Assembly: GCF_015550595.1 (NCBI RefSeq)
Contig: NZ_JADNBB010000048.1
Span: 1-35,413, forward strand
Length of the DNA stretch: 35,413 nt
From: Parabacteroides goldsteinii
GTDB lineage: Bacteria > Bacteroidota > Bacteroidia > Bacteroidales > Tannerellaceae
Reading direction: 5' to 3'
In this document: positions 17,355 to 24,906 of the stretch, in pieces
Layout of the letters: each line of letters begins with the position of its first letter
How positions within the stretch are numbered: position 1 is the first letter of the stretch
Notes under the pieces: model-generated
Seen by the model: the letters and a program-made list of their open reading frames with translations, nothing else
What the model was told of the DNA's origin: nothing
The model's database searches: none
Program-made: the position numbers and the translations under genes

Positions 17355-18110
17355 ATGGAAAAGATATTTATAACCGTAGTTATCCTGTATGCCCTTTTTG
17401 TCGGAATTTATTTCTTGTGGGCAAGAGCAGGAAAAAGACGAAAAAAGAACATTATCGGTCAGGGTAGCTCCATTCATGAAGCAGGTCGTTTGAAGGAAAA
17501 TATTGTCGGGAAAAGCACATTTGATTTAAGCGCATCGACGCCACTCGCTGCCAAATCGGAGCCACTCACTGCCACCTCGCTAAAATCTGAAAATCAGGCT
17601 GAAAATCCCGATATATTTGCTTCGCCTAACGAGGTAAAGCCATCAGCGGAAGTGCCGCCGGAGGAATTGGAAGAAGCGTTTTCCGACACTCCACCGGATG
17701 AAGAAAACGAGCCTATGGATATAGATTATCCGCTCGAATATGAAATGACGGACGAAAACGAAGATGCGCCGGAAGACGAAGAAGAAACGGAAGAAGTGGA
17801 AGGAACGGCACAAGCCGTACTCGCTTCAGGTATTCAGTTCGATGATCTGGGTAATGCAGTCCGCACTGTAAACCGGACGAATGAAGCAACGCCGGAGCAA
17901 AAACGAAAAGCGGGCGATACTTTACTGGAGATACGGCAGACTGATATGTTTGAACAGGTGGTTTCTGGTAAGCCCGATGCAAAGCGAATCGTTACCGACC
18001 TTATGGCTGAAAGCCTTTCGGCTTTTTATGAGCGGAAAGACAAGGAAGCCGGAACTGCCGGAAACGGCAAAAAGGCTCCCGACAATTTTAATATCAGAGA
18101 TTTCGCATAG
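17355..18110 (+). CDS. TraD-position membrane protein (DUF4122-like) with a repeat-derived segment
   Basis: The 251-residue product has an N-terminal membrane segment (about residues 3-22), then a basic patch (KRRKKN), a long acidic Pro/Glu/Asp-rich middle (about 75-150), and a conserved-looking C-terminal domain (about 160-251) with ASGIQFDDLGNAVRTV and RIVTDLMAESLSAFYERKDK. Position before traE fits the gene called traD in CTnDOT-like elements. DUF4122 is my best guess. Residues 61-75 or so (STPLAAKSEPLTATS) are translated from the dispersed DNA repeat (17537-17579), giving two imperfect heptads PLAAKSE/PLTATS. The repeat has thus entered the coding sequence in frame. Confidence 0.75.
   Translation: MEKIFITVVILYALFVGIYFLWARAGKRRKKNIIGQGSSIHEAGRLKENIVGKSTFDLSASTPLAAKSEPLTATSLKSENQAENPDIFASPNEVKPSAEVPPEELEEAFSDTPPDEENEPMDIDYPLEYEMTDENEDAPEDEEETEEVEGTAQAVLASGIQFDDLGNAVRTVNRTNEATPEQKRKAGDTLLEIRQTDMFEQVVSGKPDAKRIVTDLMAESLSAFYERKDKEAGTAGNGKKAPDNFNIRDFA
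17537..17579 (+). repeat. Dispersed ~20-bp-unit repeat, copy 4 (inside a coding region)
   Basis: It is nearly identical to copy 3 at 15270-15311 over about 43 bp. It lies in frame in the preceding gene's linker region and adds a Pro/Ala/Thr/Ser-rich stretch without breaking the frame. Confidence 0.75.
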
Positions 18111-18186
18111 TGCGAAAAGTATTAATAATAATGTAAAACAAAGAAAGATGAAAGAAAGAGATTACGGATAGCTTTCGCGCTATCAA

Positions 18187-18207
18187 CCACTAAAAAATTC
18201 AATAGTA
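18187..18207 (+). promoter_or_regulatory. Dispersed box before traE
   Basis: CCACTAAAAAATTCAATAG, followed by TA, starts 87 bp upstream of traE and just after a small GATAGC/GCTATC hairpin (about 18169-18184). The terminator-like hairpin at 18225-18257 follows. Hairpin, box, hairpin, gene is the local order. Confidence 0.6.
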
Positions 18208-18224
18208 ACAAGATTTATCAACCC

Positions 18225-18257
18225 GGTATCGGGACTATCCACCCCGATACCATTTTT
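18225..18257 (+). terminator. Terminator or attenuator between traD-position gene and traE
   Basis: GGTATCGGG (18225-18233) and CCCGATACC (18243-18251) form a perfect 9-bp stem with a 9-nt loop, followed by ATTTTTT. This is a full rho-independent terminator signature placed 17 bp before the traE ATG, inside the tra operon. It could divide early genes (parA to 17355) from the transfer-channel genes. Confidence 0.75.
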
Positions 18258-18273
18258 TAAACAATTTCTCATT

Positions 18274-18405
18274 ATGACAAAGAAAAAATTTCTAATGTCG
18301 GCAGCTTTTATTCTGGCTGCTGTTTCAAGTGCATTCGCACAAGGTAACGGAATTGGCGGCATTACCGAGGCCACGAACATGGTAACGAGCTATTTCGATC
18401 CGGGG
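18274..18405 (+). CDS. traE: traE, 5' exon (DUF4134 conjugation protein, interrupted by a group II intron)
   Basis: TraE (DUF4134) is a small membrane protein of the mating apparatus, possibly pilin- or VirB2-like. This exon encodes 44 residues: a signal peptide ending near ASSAFAQ, then GNGIGGITEATNMVTSYFDPG. The frame then meets intron sequence starting GTGTG at 18406. The rest lies at 20897-21067. Joining the exons gives 100 residues with PG joined to TKLIYAIGAVVGLIGG, a normal DUF4134 sequence. The intron sits between codons (phase 0). Without splicing, the protein would end in a short tail of intron-encoded residues (GTG then TGA) and lack both membrane segments, so splicing is required for TraE. 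Confidence 0.92.
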
Positions 18406-19082
18406 GTGTGACACGTAAAAGCTGTGTGAGTGATTGTGTGACTGTAGTTTACAATAACTATTGATTGCACCTGCAATTCCGTTTGCAGTAGTCTGAGAGT
18501 ACATGCATTGGGAGTAATTCCTTTGTGTGAAGCTGCTCTGACAAAGTACCCTCTCCGAAAGGAATAGACCGAAGCGTGAGTGGAGGTTAAGGCAGATAGC
18601 ATCATTCTGTCGAGGGGCGAGACTTAATGGTATGGTCAACTGAATGTGAATGTCTGATAAACATCGTTACGAAGAACAAGCCAAATGATGTTGAGGGCCA
18701 CGCTTGAAAGAGCAAGGCTGTAGGCTTGAACCAAAAGGTGTGCAGTCGGTCAACTCCCTTGTCCAGGTGGGGTTGCACGGACATAATGACTGCCGGTGGA
18801 TAGGACAGACCTAACCCATTATTGTCACTTACACGGAACGTGGTAAGTCCGTATTTCTCCCTCTCTTCATGAGGGGGTAAGCGAGCCGCAAGGTAAGCCT
18901 ATATGGGGTGCGGATATAGGAACGTGGAAAAAGCGAATGTCGCTCTGTAATGGAGCGGATACGGATTGACCTCATTGCTACGGGTTGGCAGAGAGCCACA
19001 TCATCCGACACGAAAGTGTGCCCACTTCCACAAGGTAACACTTTACAATCAACTTTTAGAACTTTCAAAGAATGGAAAGCAA

Positions 19083-20780
19083 ATGAACGAAATTAAAACA
19101 TCGTGTGCGCCTGAAAATATGGCAATCTCCGACACCGAACGCTGGCGAAACATCGACCGACGCGAGGCGGAGAACTATGTTCGGAAGCTGCAAGCGCGTA
19201 TTGTAAAGGCTCAAAGGGAAGGCAGACATGGTAAAGTCAAATCTTTGCAATGGCTGTTGACCCACTCGTTTTACGGTCGCTATCTGGCTGTACTGCGAGT
19301 TACTACTAATAAAGGTAAGGACACCGCAGGTGTTGACCATGTAAGGTGGTCAACCGATGCAGCAAAAGTCAAAGCAATCGACACGCTTAAACGCCGTGGC
19401 TATCAACCGATGCCACTGCGTCGCGTAGAGATACCGAAGAAGAATGGAAAGAAACGCCCCTTGGGCATTCCTACAATGAAAGACAGAGCGATGCAGGCTC
19501 TCTATCTCATGGCACTCGACCCCATTGCAGAAACTACAGGAGACCAACACTCCTACGGATTCCGCAAATATCGCAGTTGTCAGGATGCAATAGCCGCGTG
19601 TCACAATGTACTTTCAAAGGAAATCGCTCCCGAATGGGTGCTGGAGGGTGACATCAAAGGATGCTTTGACCACATTAGTCACGAGTGGCTTCTCGCCAAT
19701 ATCCCTATGGATAAGGAGATGCTCCGCAAATGGCTCAAAAGTGGTTATGTATTCAATGGCGAACTCTTCCCCACCGAAGAAGGAACTCCACAAGGTGGCA
19801 TAATTTCTCCCACTCTTGCCAATATGACCCTTGACGGGCTTCAATCACTTGTGAAAAAGGCGGTGAAAGCTTATTGGAAGCCTGACCCGAACGGACGCAA
19901 AAGGATTAAGCCCAAAATCAACCTCGTGCGTTATGCGGACGACTTTATCGTCACAGCAAAAGACAAGGAAACAATCGAACAGATTATCCTACCGCTTGTA
20001 CGGCAATTCATGGAAGAACGTGGTCTGATGCTCTCGGAAGAAAAGACCAAAATCACTCATATCAGTGAAGGTTTCGATTTCCTCGGCTTCAATATCCGCA
20101 AATATTCCAATGGAAAACTGCTTACCAAGCCGTCCAAAGATGCGATGAAGAGTTTCTGTGAGAAAGTACGGTTGAAAATCAAAGGGAATAAATCGGCAAG
20201 GGCATCGTCTATGGTAAGAATGCTTAACCACATGATACCCGGTTGGGGTAACTATTACCGATACGGGGCATCATCAAAGGCATTCTCACGAGTGGACTTC
20301 GAAATTTATAAATCGCTTTGGCAATGGGCTAAGCGCAGACATCCCAAGAAAGGGAAACATTGGATTAAGGATAAGTATTTCAAGCACCTGCATGGTCGCG
20401 ATTGGACATTTGCAGCCACTATAAAGAGCAATAAGACTAAAAAGGAGACAAATCTCTCGCTCAAAAGACTGGCGAACATAGCAATCCAAAAGTACGTGCG
20501 TGTGAAAACGAACGCCAATCCATACGACCCTGCTGATGCTACATACTATCTGCGACGCAAGTTAAAGAACACGGAGCAAGAGCTACGTGAGATTGACAAT
20601 CTGCTCGCTATGATATGGATACATCAGAAAATGCGCTGCCCAATTTGTGGAGAGATAATAGACAACACCCGCCGATGGACTACCATAACGGAGGACACGG
20701 GCGGAAAACCGTTCAAAACTCTCATTCACAGTTCATGTAAACAAAAGAAGTTCAAACCCAATAAAATTAGTAGGAAATGA
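19083..20780 (+). CDS. ltrA: Group II intron reverse transcriptase/maturase
   Basis: The intron-encoded protein helps the RNA splice and copies it into new DNA sites. I use the ATG at 19083 (565 residues), where the sequence begins MNEIKTSC and soon enters the family-typical DTERWRNIDRREAENYVRKL. The frame is open upstream to 18966, but those residues lie in intron structural sequence. RT blocks are visible: KNGKKRPLGIPTMKDRAMQA, the substrate-binding EGTPQGGIISPTLAN and the catalytic VRYADDFIV. The maturase domain follows (GWGNYYRYGASSKAF). The C-terminus has CPICGEIIDN and GGKPFKTLIHSSCKQ, a partial HNH endonuclease layout. The usual HH pair appears as TT and the final CH as CK, so endonuclease activity is doubtful. 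Confidence 0.94.
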   Translation: MNEIKTSCAPENMAISDTERWRNIDRREAENYVRKLQARIVKAQREGRHGKVKSLQWLLTHSFYGRYLAVLRVTTNKGKDTAGVDHVRWSTDAAKVKAIDTLKRRGYQPMPLRRVEIPKKNGKKRPLGIPTMKDRAMQALYLMALDPIAETTGDQHSYGFRKYRSCQDAIAACHNVLSKEIAPEWVLEGDIKGCFDHISHEWLLANIPMDKEMLRKWLKSGYVFNGELFPTEEGTPQGGIISPTLANMTLDGLQSLVKKAVKAYWKPDPNGRKRIKPKINLVRYADDFIVTAKDKETIEQIILPLVRQFMEERGLMLSEEKTKITHISEGFDFLGFNIRKYSNGKLLTKPSKDAMKSFCEKVRLKIKGNKSARASSMVRMLNHMIPGWGNYYRYGASSKAFSRVDFEIYKSLWQWAKRRHPKKGKHWIKDKYFKHLHGRDWTFAATIKSNKTKKETNLSLKRLANIAIQKYVRVKTNANPYDPADATYYLRRKLKNTEQELREIDNLLAMIWIHQKMRCPICGEIIDNTRRWTTITEDTGGKPFKTLIHSSCKQKKFKPNKISRK

Positions 20781-20821
20781 GGCAAAACTATTTCTTCAGC
20801 AAGAATAGCAATGCGTTGCTT

Positions 20822-20896
20822 GAGCCGTATGAGGGGAAACTCTCACGTACGGTTCTTAGAGGGGAAAGCCCCAGTAATGGGGCTGACCTACTCGAC
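20822..20896 (+). ncRNA. Group II intron domains V and VI
   Basis: Domain V at 20822-20855 is a 34-nt hairpin with the conserved catalytic-triad-side base pairs and GAAA loop region. Domain VI follows directly, with the AGCCCC/GGGGCT stem and a candidate branch-point A at 20890. The intron ends CTCGAC at 20896. Confidence 0.9.
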
Positions 20897-21067
20897 ACAA
20901 AATTGATATACGCCATAGGTGCGGTCGTCGGTTTGATTGGGGGTGTAAAGGTGTACGGAAAATTCAGTTCCGGCGATCCCGATACATCGAAAACGGCCGC
21001 GTCGTGGTTCGGTGCCTGTATATTTCTTATAGTTGCCGCTACCATCCTGCGCTCCTTCTTCCTTTAA
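20897..21067 (+). CDS. traE: traE, 3' exon (DUF4134)
   Basis: The exon opens directly after the intron with ACA AAA TTG and encodes 56 residues plus stop. They include two membrane segments: LIYAIGAVVGLIGGVKVYGK and WFGACIFLIVAATILRSFF. It completes the 44 residues of the 5' exon (18274-18405). The open frame that seems to start at 20777 in intron domains IV-VI is not a gene of its own. traF follows 23 bp later. Confidence 0.92.
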   Translation, partial: TKLIYAIGAVVGLIGGVKVYGKFSSGDPDTSKTAASWFGACIFLIVAATILRSFFL

Positions 21068-21090
21068 TCAGCTTCATACAGATAAGAGTT

Positions 21091-21423
21091 ATGGAGTTTA
21101 ATATTAACAAAGGGATAGGCAAAAGCGTGGAGTTCAAAGGTTTAAAATCACAATACCTTTTCATATTTGCCGCAGGCTTGCTTGCCGTATTCATTGTCTT
21201 TGTCATTATGTATATGGCAGGCGTGGATCAGTGGGTGTGTATCGGCTTCGGTGTAATCGCTGCATCGGTATTGGTATGGATGACCTTTAACCTGAATACA
21301 AAATACGGGGAACATGGCTTAATGAAAGTCATGGCTGTAAAACAGCATCCCCGCTATTTGATAAACAGGAAAACTCCGCACCGCCTGTTCAAACGGAAAA
21401 GAAAGGAGGTAGGATATGCGTAA
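21091..21423 (+). CDS. traF: TraF (DUF4133), membrane protein
   Basis: The 110-residue protein begins MEFNINKGIGKSVEFKGLKS and has two hydrophobic segments (about residues 21-46 and 50-70), then a basic cytoplasmic tail ending HRLFKRKRKEVGYA. It is the DUF4133 component always between traE and traG in these elements, similar in position and size to VirB3. An ATG upstream in the same frame at 21004 lies inside traE and is not the start. The stop overlaps the traG start by 8 bp, so TraF and TraG are probably translationally coupled. Confidence 0.88.
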   Translation: MEFNINKGIGKSVEFKGLKSQYLFIFAAGLLAVFIVFVIMYMAGVDQWVCIGFGVIAASVLVWMTFNLNTKYGEHGLMKVMAVKQHPRYLINRKTPHRLFKRKRKEVGYA

Positions 21424-23920
21424 TATAATGAAGGCATCTACCATTGAAAACAAGTTCCCGTTACTGGCTGTCGAACATGACTGCATCATTTCAAAGGATG
21501 CGGATATTACGGTCGCTTATTATGTGGAGCTGCCGGAATTGTTTACAGTAACCAATACGGAATATGAAGCGATACACTCGTCCTGGACGAAAGCAGTAAA
21601 AGTCCTTCCTGAATACAGTGTGGTGCATAAACAAGATTGGTTTGTGCGTGAAACCTACAAACCACAGACTGATAAGGATGATATGAGTTTCTTATCCCGC
21701 AGTTTTGAAAAGCACTTCAACGAACGTCCTTTCCTGAATCACTCATGTTTCCTGTTCCTGACTAAAACAACGAAAGAGCGAATGAGAATGCAAAGCAACT
21801 TCTCATCGCTTTGTCGTGGGAACATTATTCCTAAAGAAGTCAATAAGGATACGAGTGTGAAGTTTCTGGAAGCTGTCGGGCAATTTGAACGGATAATGAA
21901 TGATAGCGGATTTATTACGCTTACCCGTATCAGTTCGGATGAGATTACAGGAACGGATGAAAAGGCAGGGCTTATTGAAAAGTATTTCGCCTTGTCGCTC
22001 GATGATACCACCTGCTTGCAGGATATGGAACTGGGTGCCGACGGACTTCGGGTAGGTAGTAAACATATTTGCCTGCATACGCTTTCGGATGCAGAAGATC
22101 TGCCCGGACGTATTGGAACGGATATGCGGTATGAAAAACTATCGACCGATAGAAGTGATTGCCGTTTGTCGTTCGCTTCTCCGGTAGGATTACTTCTCTC
22201 ATGCGACCATATCTACAACCAGTATTTATTTATTGAGGATAGTGCGGAGAATCTTCGGAAGTTTGAAAAGAGTGCAAGGAATATGCAGTCGCTTTCAAAG
22301 TACAGTCGTGGAAATCAAATAAATAAGGAGTGGATCGACCAGTATCTAAACGAAGCGCATAGCTTCGGGCTGACTTCCATCAGGGCGCATTTCAACGTGA
22401 TAGCGTGGAGTGATGATGTGGAAGAACTAAAACATATCCGCAATGACGTAGGTAGCCAGTTGGCTCTTATGGAATGTAAGCCCAGACACAATACTGTGGA
22501 TGCCGCTACTTTGTACTGGGCAGGAATGCCGGGTAATAGTGGGGATTTTCCTGCGGAAGAAGCGTTCTATACATTTATCGAACCTGCCTTGTGCTTTTTC
22601 ACGGAAGAAACAAACTACCGGAGTTCACCCAGTCCGTTCGGTATCAAAATGGCGGACAGGGTTTCAGGTAAGCCACTCCATGTGGATATTTCCGACTTGC
22701 CCATGAAAAAAGGAATTATTACAAATAGGAATAAATTCATTCTTGGGCCGTCGGGAAGTGGCAAATCTTTCTTTACAAATCACATGGTGCGCCAATACTA
22801 CGAACAGGGTACGCATATCGTTTTGGTGGACACAGGAAACTCTTATCAGGGATTATGCAACCTAATCAACAAGCGCACAGGTGGTCAGGATGGAGTATAT
22901 TTTACTTACACGGAACAAAATCCGATTGCTTTCAATCCTTTTTACACGGATGATAATGTTTTCGATATTGAAAAGCGTGAGAGTATAAAAACGCTGATCC
23001 TTACCCTGTGGAAAAGGGATAATGAGCCGCCTTCACGGGCGGAAGAAGTTGCCCTCTCCAATGCAGTCAGCCAGTATATAGAAAAGTTGAAAACCGATAA
23101 AAAACTGATACCGTCTTTCAACACATTCTATGAGTTTGTCCGTGATGACTACAAAAAGGTACTGGAAGAAAAGAAAGTACGTGAAAAGGACTTCGATATA
23201 GCGAATTTCCTGAATGTACTGGAGCCGTACTATCGCGGGGGTGAATACGACTTCCTGTTGAACTCGGATAAGCAACTGGATTTATTATCTAAACGCTTCA
23301 TTGTCTTTGAGATAGATGCGATAAAAGACCATAAAATCCTATTTCCCGTCGTAACGATCATAATCATGGAAGTGTTCATCAACAAAATGCGCCGTTTGCA
23401 GGGCATCCGTAAGATGATATTGATTGAAGAAGCATGGAAGGCAATCGCTAAAGAGGGTATGGCAGAGTACATTAAGTATCTTTTTAAGACTGTGAGGAAA
23501 TTCTTCGGAGAGGCGATTGTCGTTACACAGGAGGTCGATGATATTATCGCTTCTCCTATTGTGAAAGAGAGTATTATCAACAATAGCGACTGTAAAATTT
23601 TGCTCGACCAAAGAAAATACATGAACAAATTTGACAGTATTCAGGCGTTGTTGGGATTGACCGAAAAGGAAAAATCGCAGGTACTCTCTATCAATATGTC
23701 CAATGTACCCAGTCGTAAATACAAGGAAGTCTGGTTTGGGTTAGGAGGTGTACAAAGTGCCGTATATGCCACAGAAGTAAGTCTGGAAGAATATTACACC
23801 TATACAACCGAAGAATCGGAGAAAATGGAAGTGATGCAACTGGCTGAAAAACTGGATGGAAATATGGAACTGGCGATTAAGCAGATTGCTGAAAGCAAGC
23901 GACAGGAGTACGGAGGATAG
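21416..23920 (+). CDS. traG: TraG, VirB4-like conjugation ATPase
   Basis: This 834-residue ATPase powers assembly of the mating channel. The N-terminal half (about 1-400) is the VirB4-type domain that contacts the inner membrane. Walker A is GPSGSGKSFF near residues 443-452, and Walker B is KMILIEEAWKAIA near 667-679. It also has a downstream VVTQEVDDI segment typical of the family. The first ATG at 21416 overlaps traF. A second possible start (MKAST) is 12 bp later. Length and motifs indicate an intact gene. Confidence 0.95.
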   Translation: MRNIMKASTIENKFPLLAVEHDCIISKDADITVAYYVELPELFTVTNTEYEAIHSSWTKAVKVLPEYSVVHKQDWFVRETYKPQTDKDDMSFLSRSFEKHFNERPFLNHSCFLFLTKTTKERMRMQSNFSSLCRGNIIPKEVNKDTSVKFLEAVGQFERIMNDSGFITLTRISSDEITGTDEKAGLIEKYFALSLDDTTCLQDMELGADGLRVGSKHICLHTLSDAEDLPGRIGTDMRYEKLSTDRSDCRLSFASPVGLLLSCDHIYNQYLFIEDSAENLRKFEKSARNMQSLSKYSRGNQINKEWIDQYLNEAHSFGLTSIRAHFNVIAWSDDVEELKHIRNDVGSQLALMECKPRHNTVDAATLYWAGMPGNSGDFPAEEAFYTFIEPALCFFTEETNYRSSPSPFGIKMADRVSGKPLHVDISDLPMKKGIITNRNKFILGPSGSGKSFFTNHMVRQYYEQGTHIVLVDTGNSYQGLCNLINKRTGGQDGVYFTYTEQNPIAFNPFYTDDNVFDIEKRESIKTLILTLWKRDNEPPSRAEEVALSNAVSQYIEKLKTDKKLIPSFNTFYEFVRDDYKKVLEEKKVREKDFDIANFLNVLEPYYRGGEYDFLLNSDKQLDLLSKRFIVFEIDAIKDHKILFPVVTIIIMEVFINKMRRLQGIRKMILIEEAWKAIAKEGMAEYIKYLFKTVRKFFGEAIVVTQEVDDIIASPIVKESIINNSDCKILLDQRKYMNKFDSIQALLGLTEKEKSQVLSINMSNVPSRKYKEVWFGLGGVQSAVYATEVSLEEYYTYTTEESEKMEVMQLAEKLDGNMELAIKQIAESKRQEYGG

Positions 23921-23925
23921 ATGCC

Positions 23926-24228
23926 ATGAAAAGAAAAAACAGTAAGCCGTTTGCGGCACCGCAACTTCATACCCATTTCCCGATGAGAGAGATATGCGGG
24001 ACATGGGAAAGCCTTTGCGGTTCCCCCGGACTTAAAATATTCCATGACGGTAGTCGGTTCCGGTTGAAGTTTATTTACAAACAAAACACGGCGTTTACCG
24101 TCCCTTTGTGCCAGAGCTGGGGGATTACCTTTTTCTATTTCTACGGTATGATTCGCATTGCCTACGATGATGAGCGGGATATGCTTCTGCTTACTACCGA
24201 AGGCGAATACAAAAGGGTGTACGATTAA
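23926..24228 (+). CDS. DUF3876 protein
   Basis: The 100-residue soluble protein matches DUF3876, found between traG and traI in Bacteroidota conjugative elements. Family-like features are a central REICGTWESLCGSPGLKIF and an aromatic segment WGITFFYFYGMIRIAYDDE. There is no signal peptide or membrane helix. It starts 6 bp after traG. The function is unknown. Confidence 0.8.
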   Translation: MKRKNSKPFAAPQLHTHFPMREICGTWESLCGSPGLKIFHDGSRFRLKFIYKQNTAFTVPLCQSWGITFFYFYGMIRIAYDDERDMLLLTTEGEYKRVYD

Positions 24229-24265
24229 GGTACACAAAATCAATAATCATTAAAAAATAAAAAGT

Positions 24266-24886
24266 ATGAAACGAATATTTATGTGCCTGATAGTGGCACT
24301 TTCTATGTTCTCATTTCAGGCGAAAGCGCAGTGGGTTGTAACCGATCCGACCAATCTTGTGCAAAATATCACAAGTGCGATACAAGGTACATCCACGGCA
24401 GGTAATATGATAAAAAACCTGCAAGAAAGTATCAAAATCTACAATCAGGGAAAGGAATACTACGACGCTTTGAAGTCTGTCCACAATCTGATTAAAGATG
24501 CCCGTAAGGTACAAAAGACGATTTCAATGGTCAGCGAAATTACGGACATCTACGTGAACGGATTTAATAAAATGGTGGGTGATCCCAATTTTACCCCGAA
24601 TGAACTGGCGGCAATCTCAACAGGCTATGCCAAACTACTGGAGGAAGGGGGAGCGTTGGTAACGGATTTGAAAAACGTAGTTACCGGAAGCAACGGGCTT
24701 TCCCTGTCCGATAAAGAACGGATGGATGCGATAGATGACATTTATACTAAGATGTTGGACTATCGTAACCTGACTAAGTATTATACCCAAAAGAGTATAT
24801 CGGTTTCGTATATCCGTGCCAAAGAAAAAGGCGATACGGACAGGGTATTATCTCTTTACGGTAGTCCTGCCGAAAGATATTGGTAA
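24266..24886 (+). CDS. traI: TraI (DUF4141), exported conjugation protein
   Basis: The 206-residue protein has a signal peptide (MKRIFMCLIVALSMFSFQ, cleavage near AKAQ). The mature part is helical with segments WVVTDPTNLVQNIT, NLQESIKIYNQGKEYYDALK and a C-terminal YYTQKSISVSYIRAKEKGDT. This is typical of DUF4141 TraI, which resembles VirB5-type periplasmic pilus-tip or assembly proteins. It is preceded by an A-rich leader (TTAAAAAATAAAAAGT), usual for Bacteroidota translation starts. Confidence 0.9.
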   Translation: MKRIFMCLIVALSMFSFQAKAQWVVTDPTNLVQNITSAIQGTSTAGNMIKNLQESIKIYNQGKEYYDALKSVHNLIKDARKVQKTISMVSEITDIYVNGFNKMVGDPNFTPNELAAISTGYAKLLEEGGALVTDLKNVVTGSNGLSLSDKERMDAIDDIYTKMLDYRNLTKYYTQKSISVSYIRAKEKGDTDRVLSLYGSPAERYW

Positions 24887-24906
24887 TCAAACAAATGTAG
24901 TCAGTT

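Larger units (their letters stand above)
18406..20896 (+). mobile_element. Complete group II intron (2491 bp) inserted in traE
   Basis: The 5' end begins GTGTGAC, matching the group II consensus GTGYG. The 3' end is CTACTCGAC at 20896. Domain V (20822-20855, 34 nt) has the GAGCCGTATG/CGTACGGTTC stem with a GAAA tetraloop segment. Domain VI (20856-20896) contains an AGCCCC/GGGGCT stem and a candidate bulged branch-point A at 20890, seven bases from the end. Positions 18406-19082 hold domains I-III and the start of IV; the reverse transcriptase/maturase lies in domain IV. Removing exactly 18406-20896 restores the traE frame, so ends and insertion appear precise. The intron appears complete and potentially splicing- and retrohoming-competent. 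Confidence 0.95.

Noticed and set aside
18966-19082. Upstream extension of the intron maturase reading frame
   Set aside because: It is open, but the residues do not look like the family and the stretch lies in intron structural sequence. The ATG at 19083 leads directly into family-like sequence.
20777-20896. A gene start upstream of the traE 3' exon
   Set aside because: This frame runs through intron domains V and VI. It is only open by chance and the true 5' end of traE is at 18274.
21004-21090. Longer traF start at 21004
   Set aside because: It lies inside the traE 3' exon in another frame, and the family begins at the 21091 ATG.
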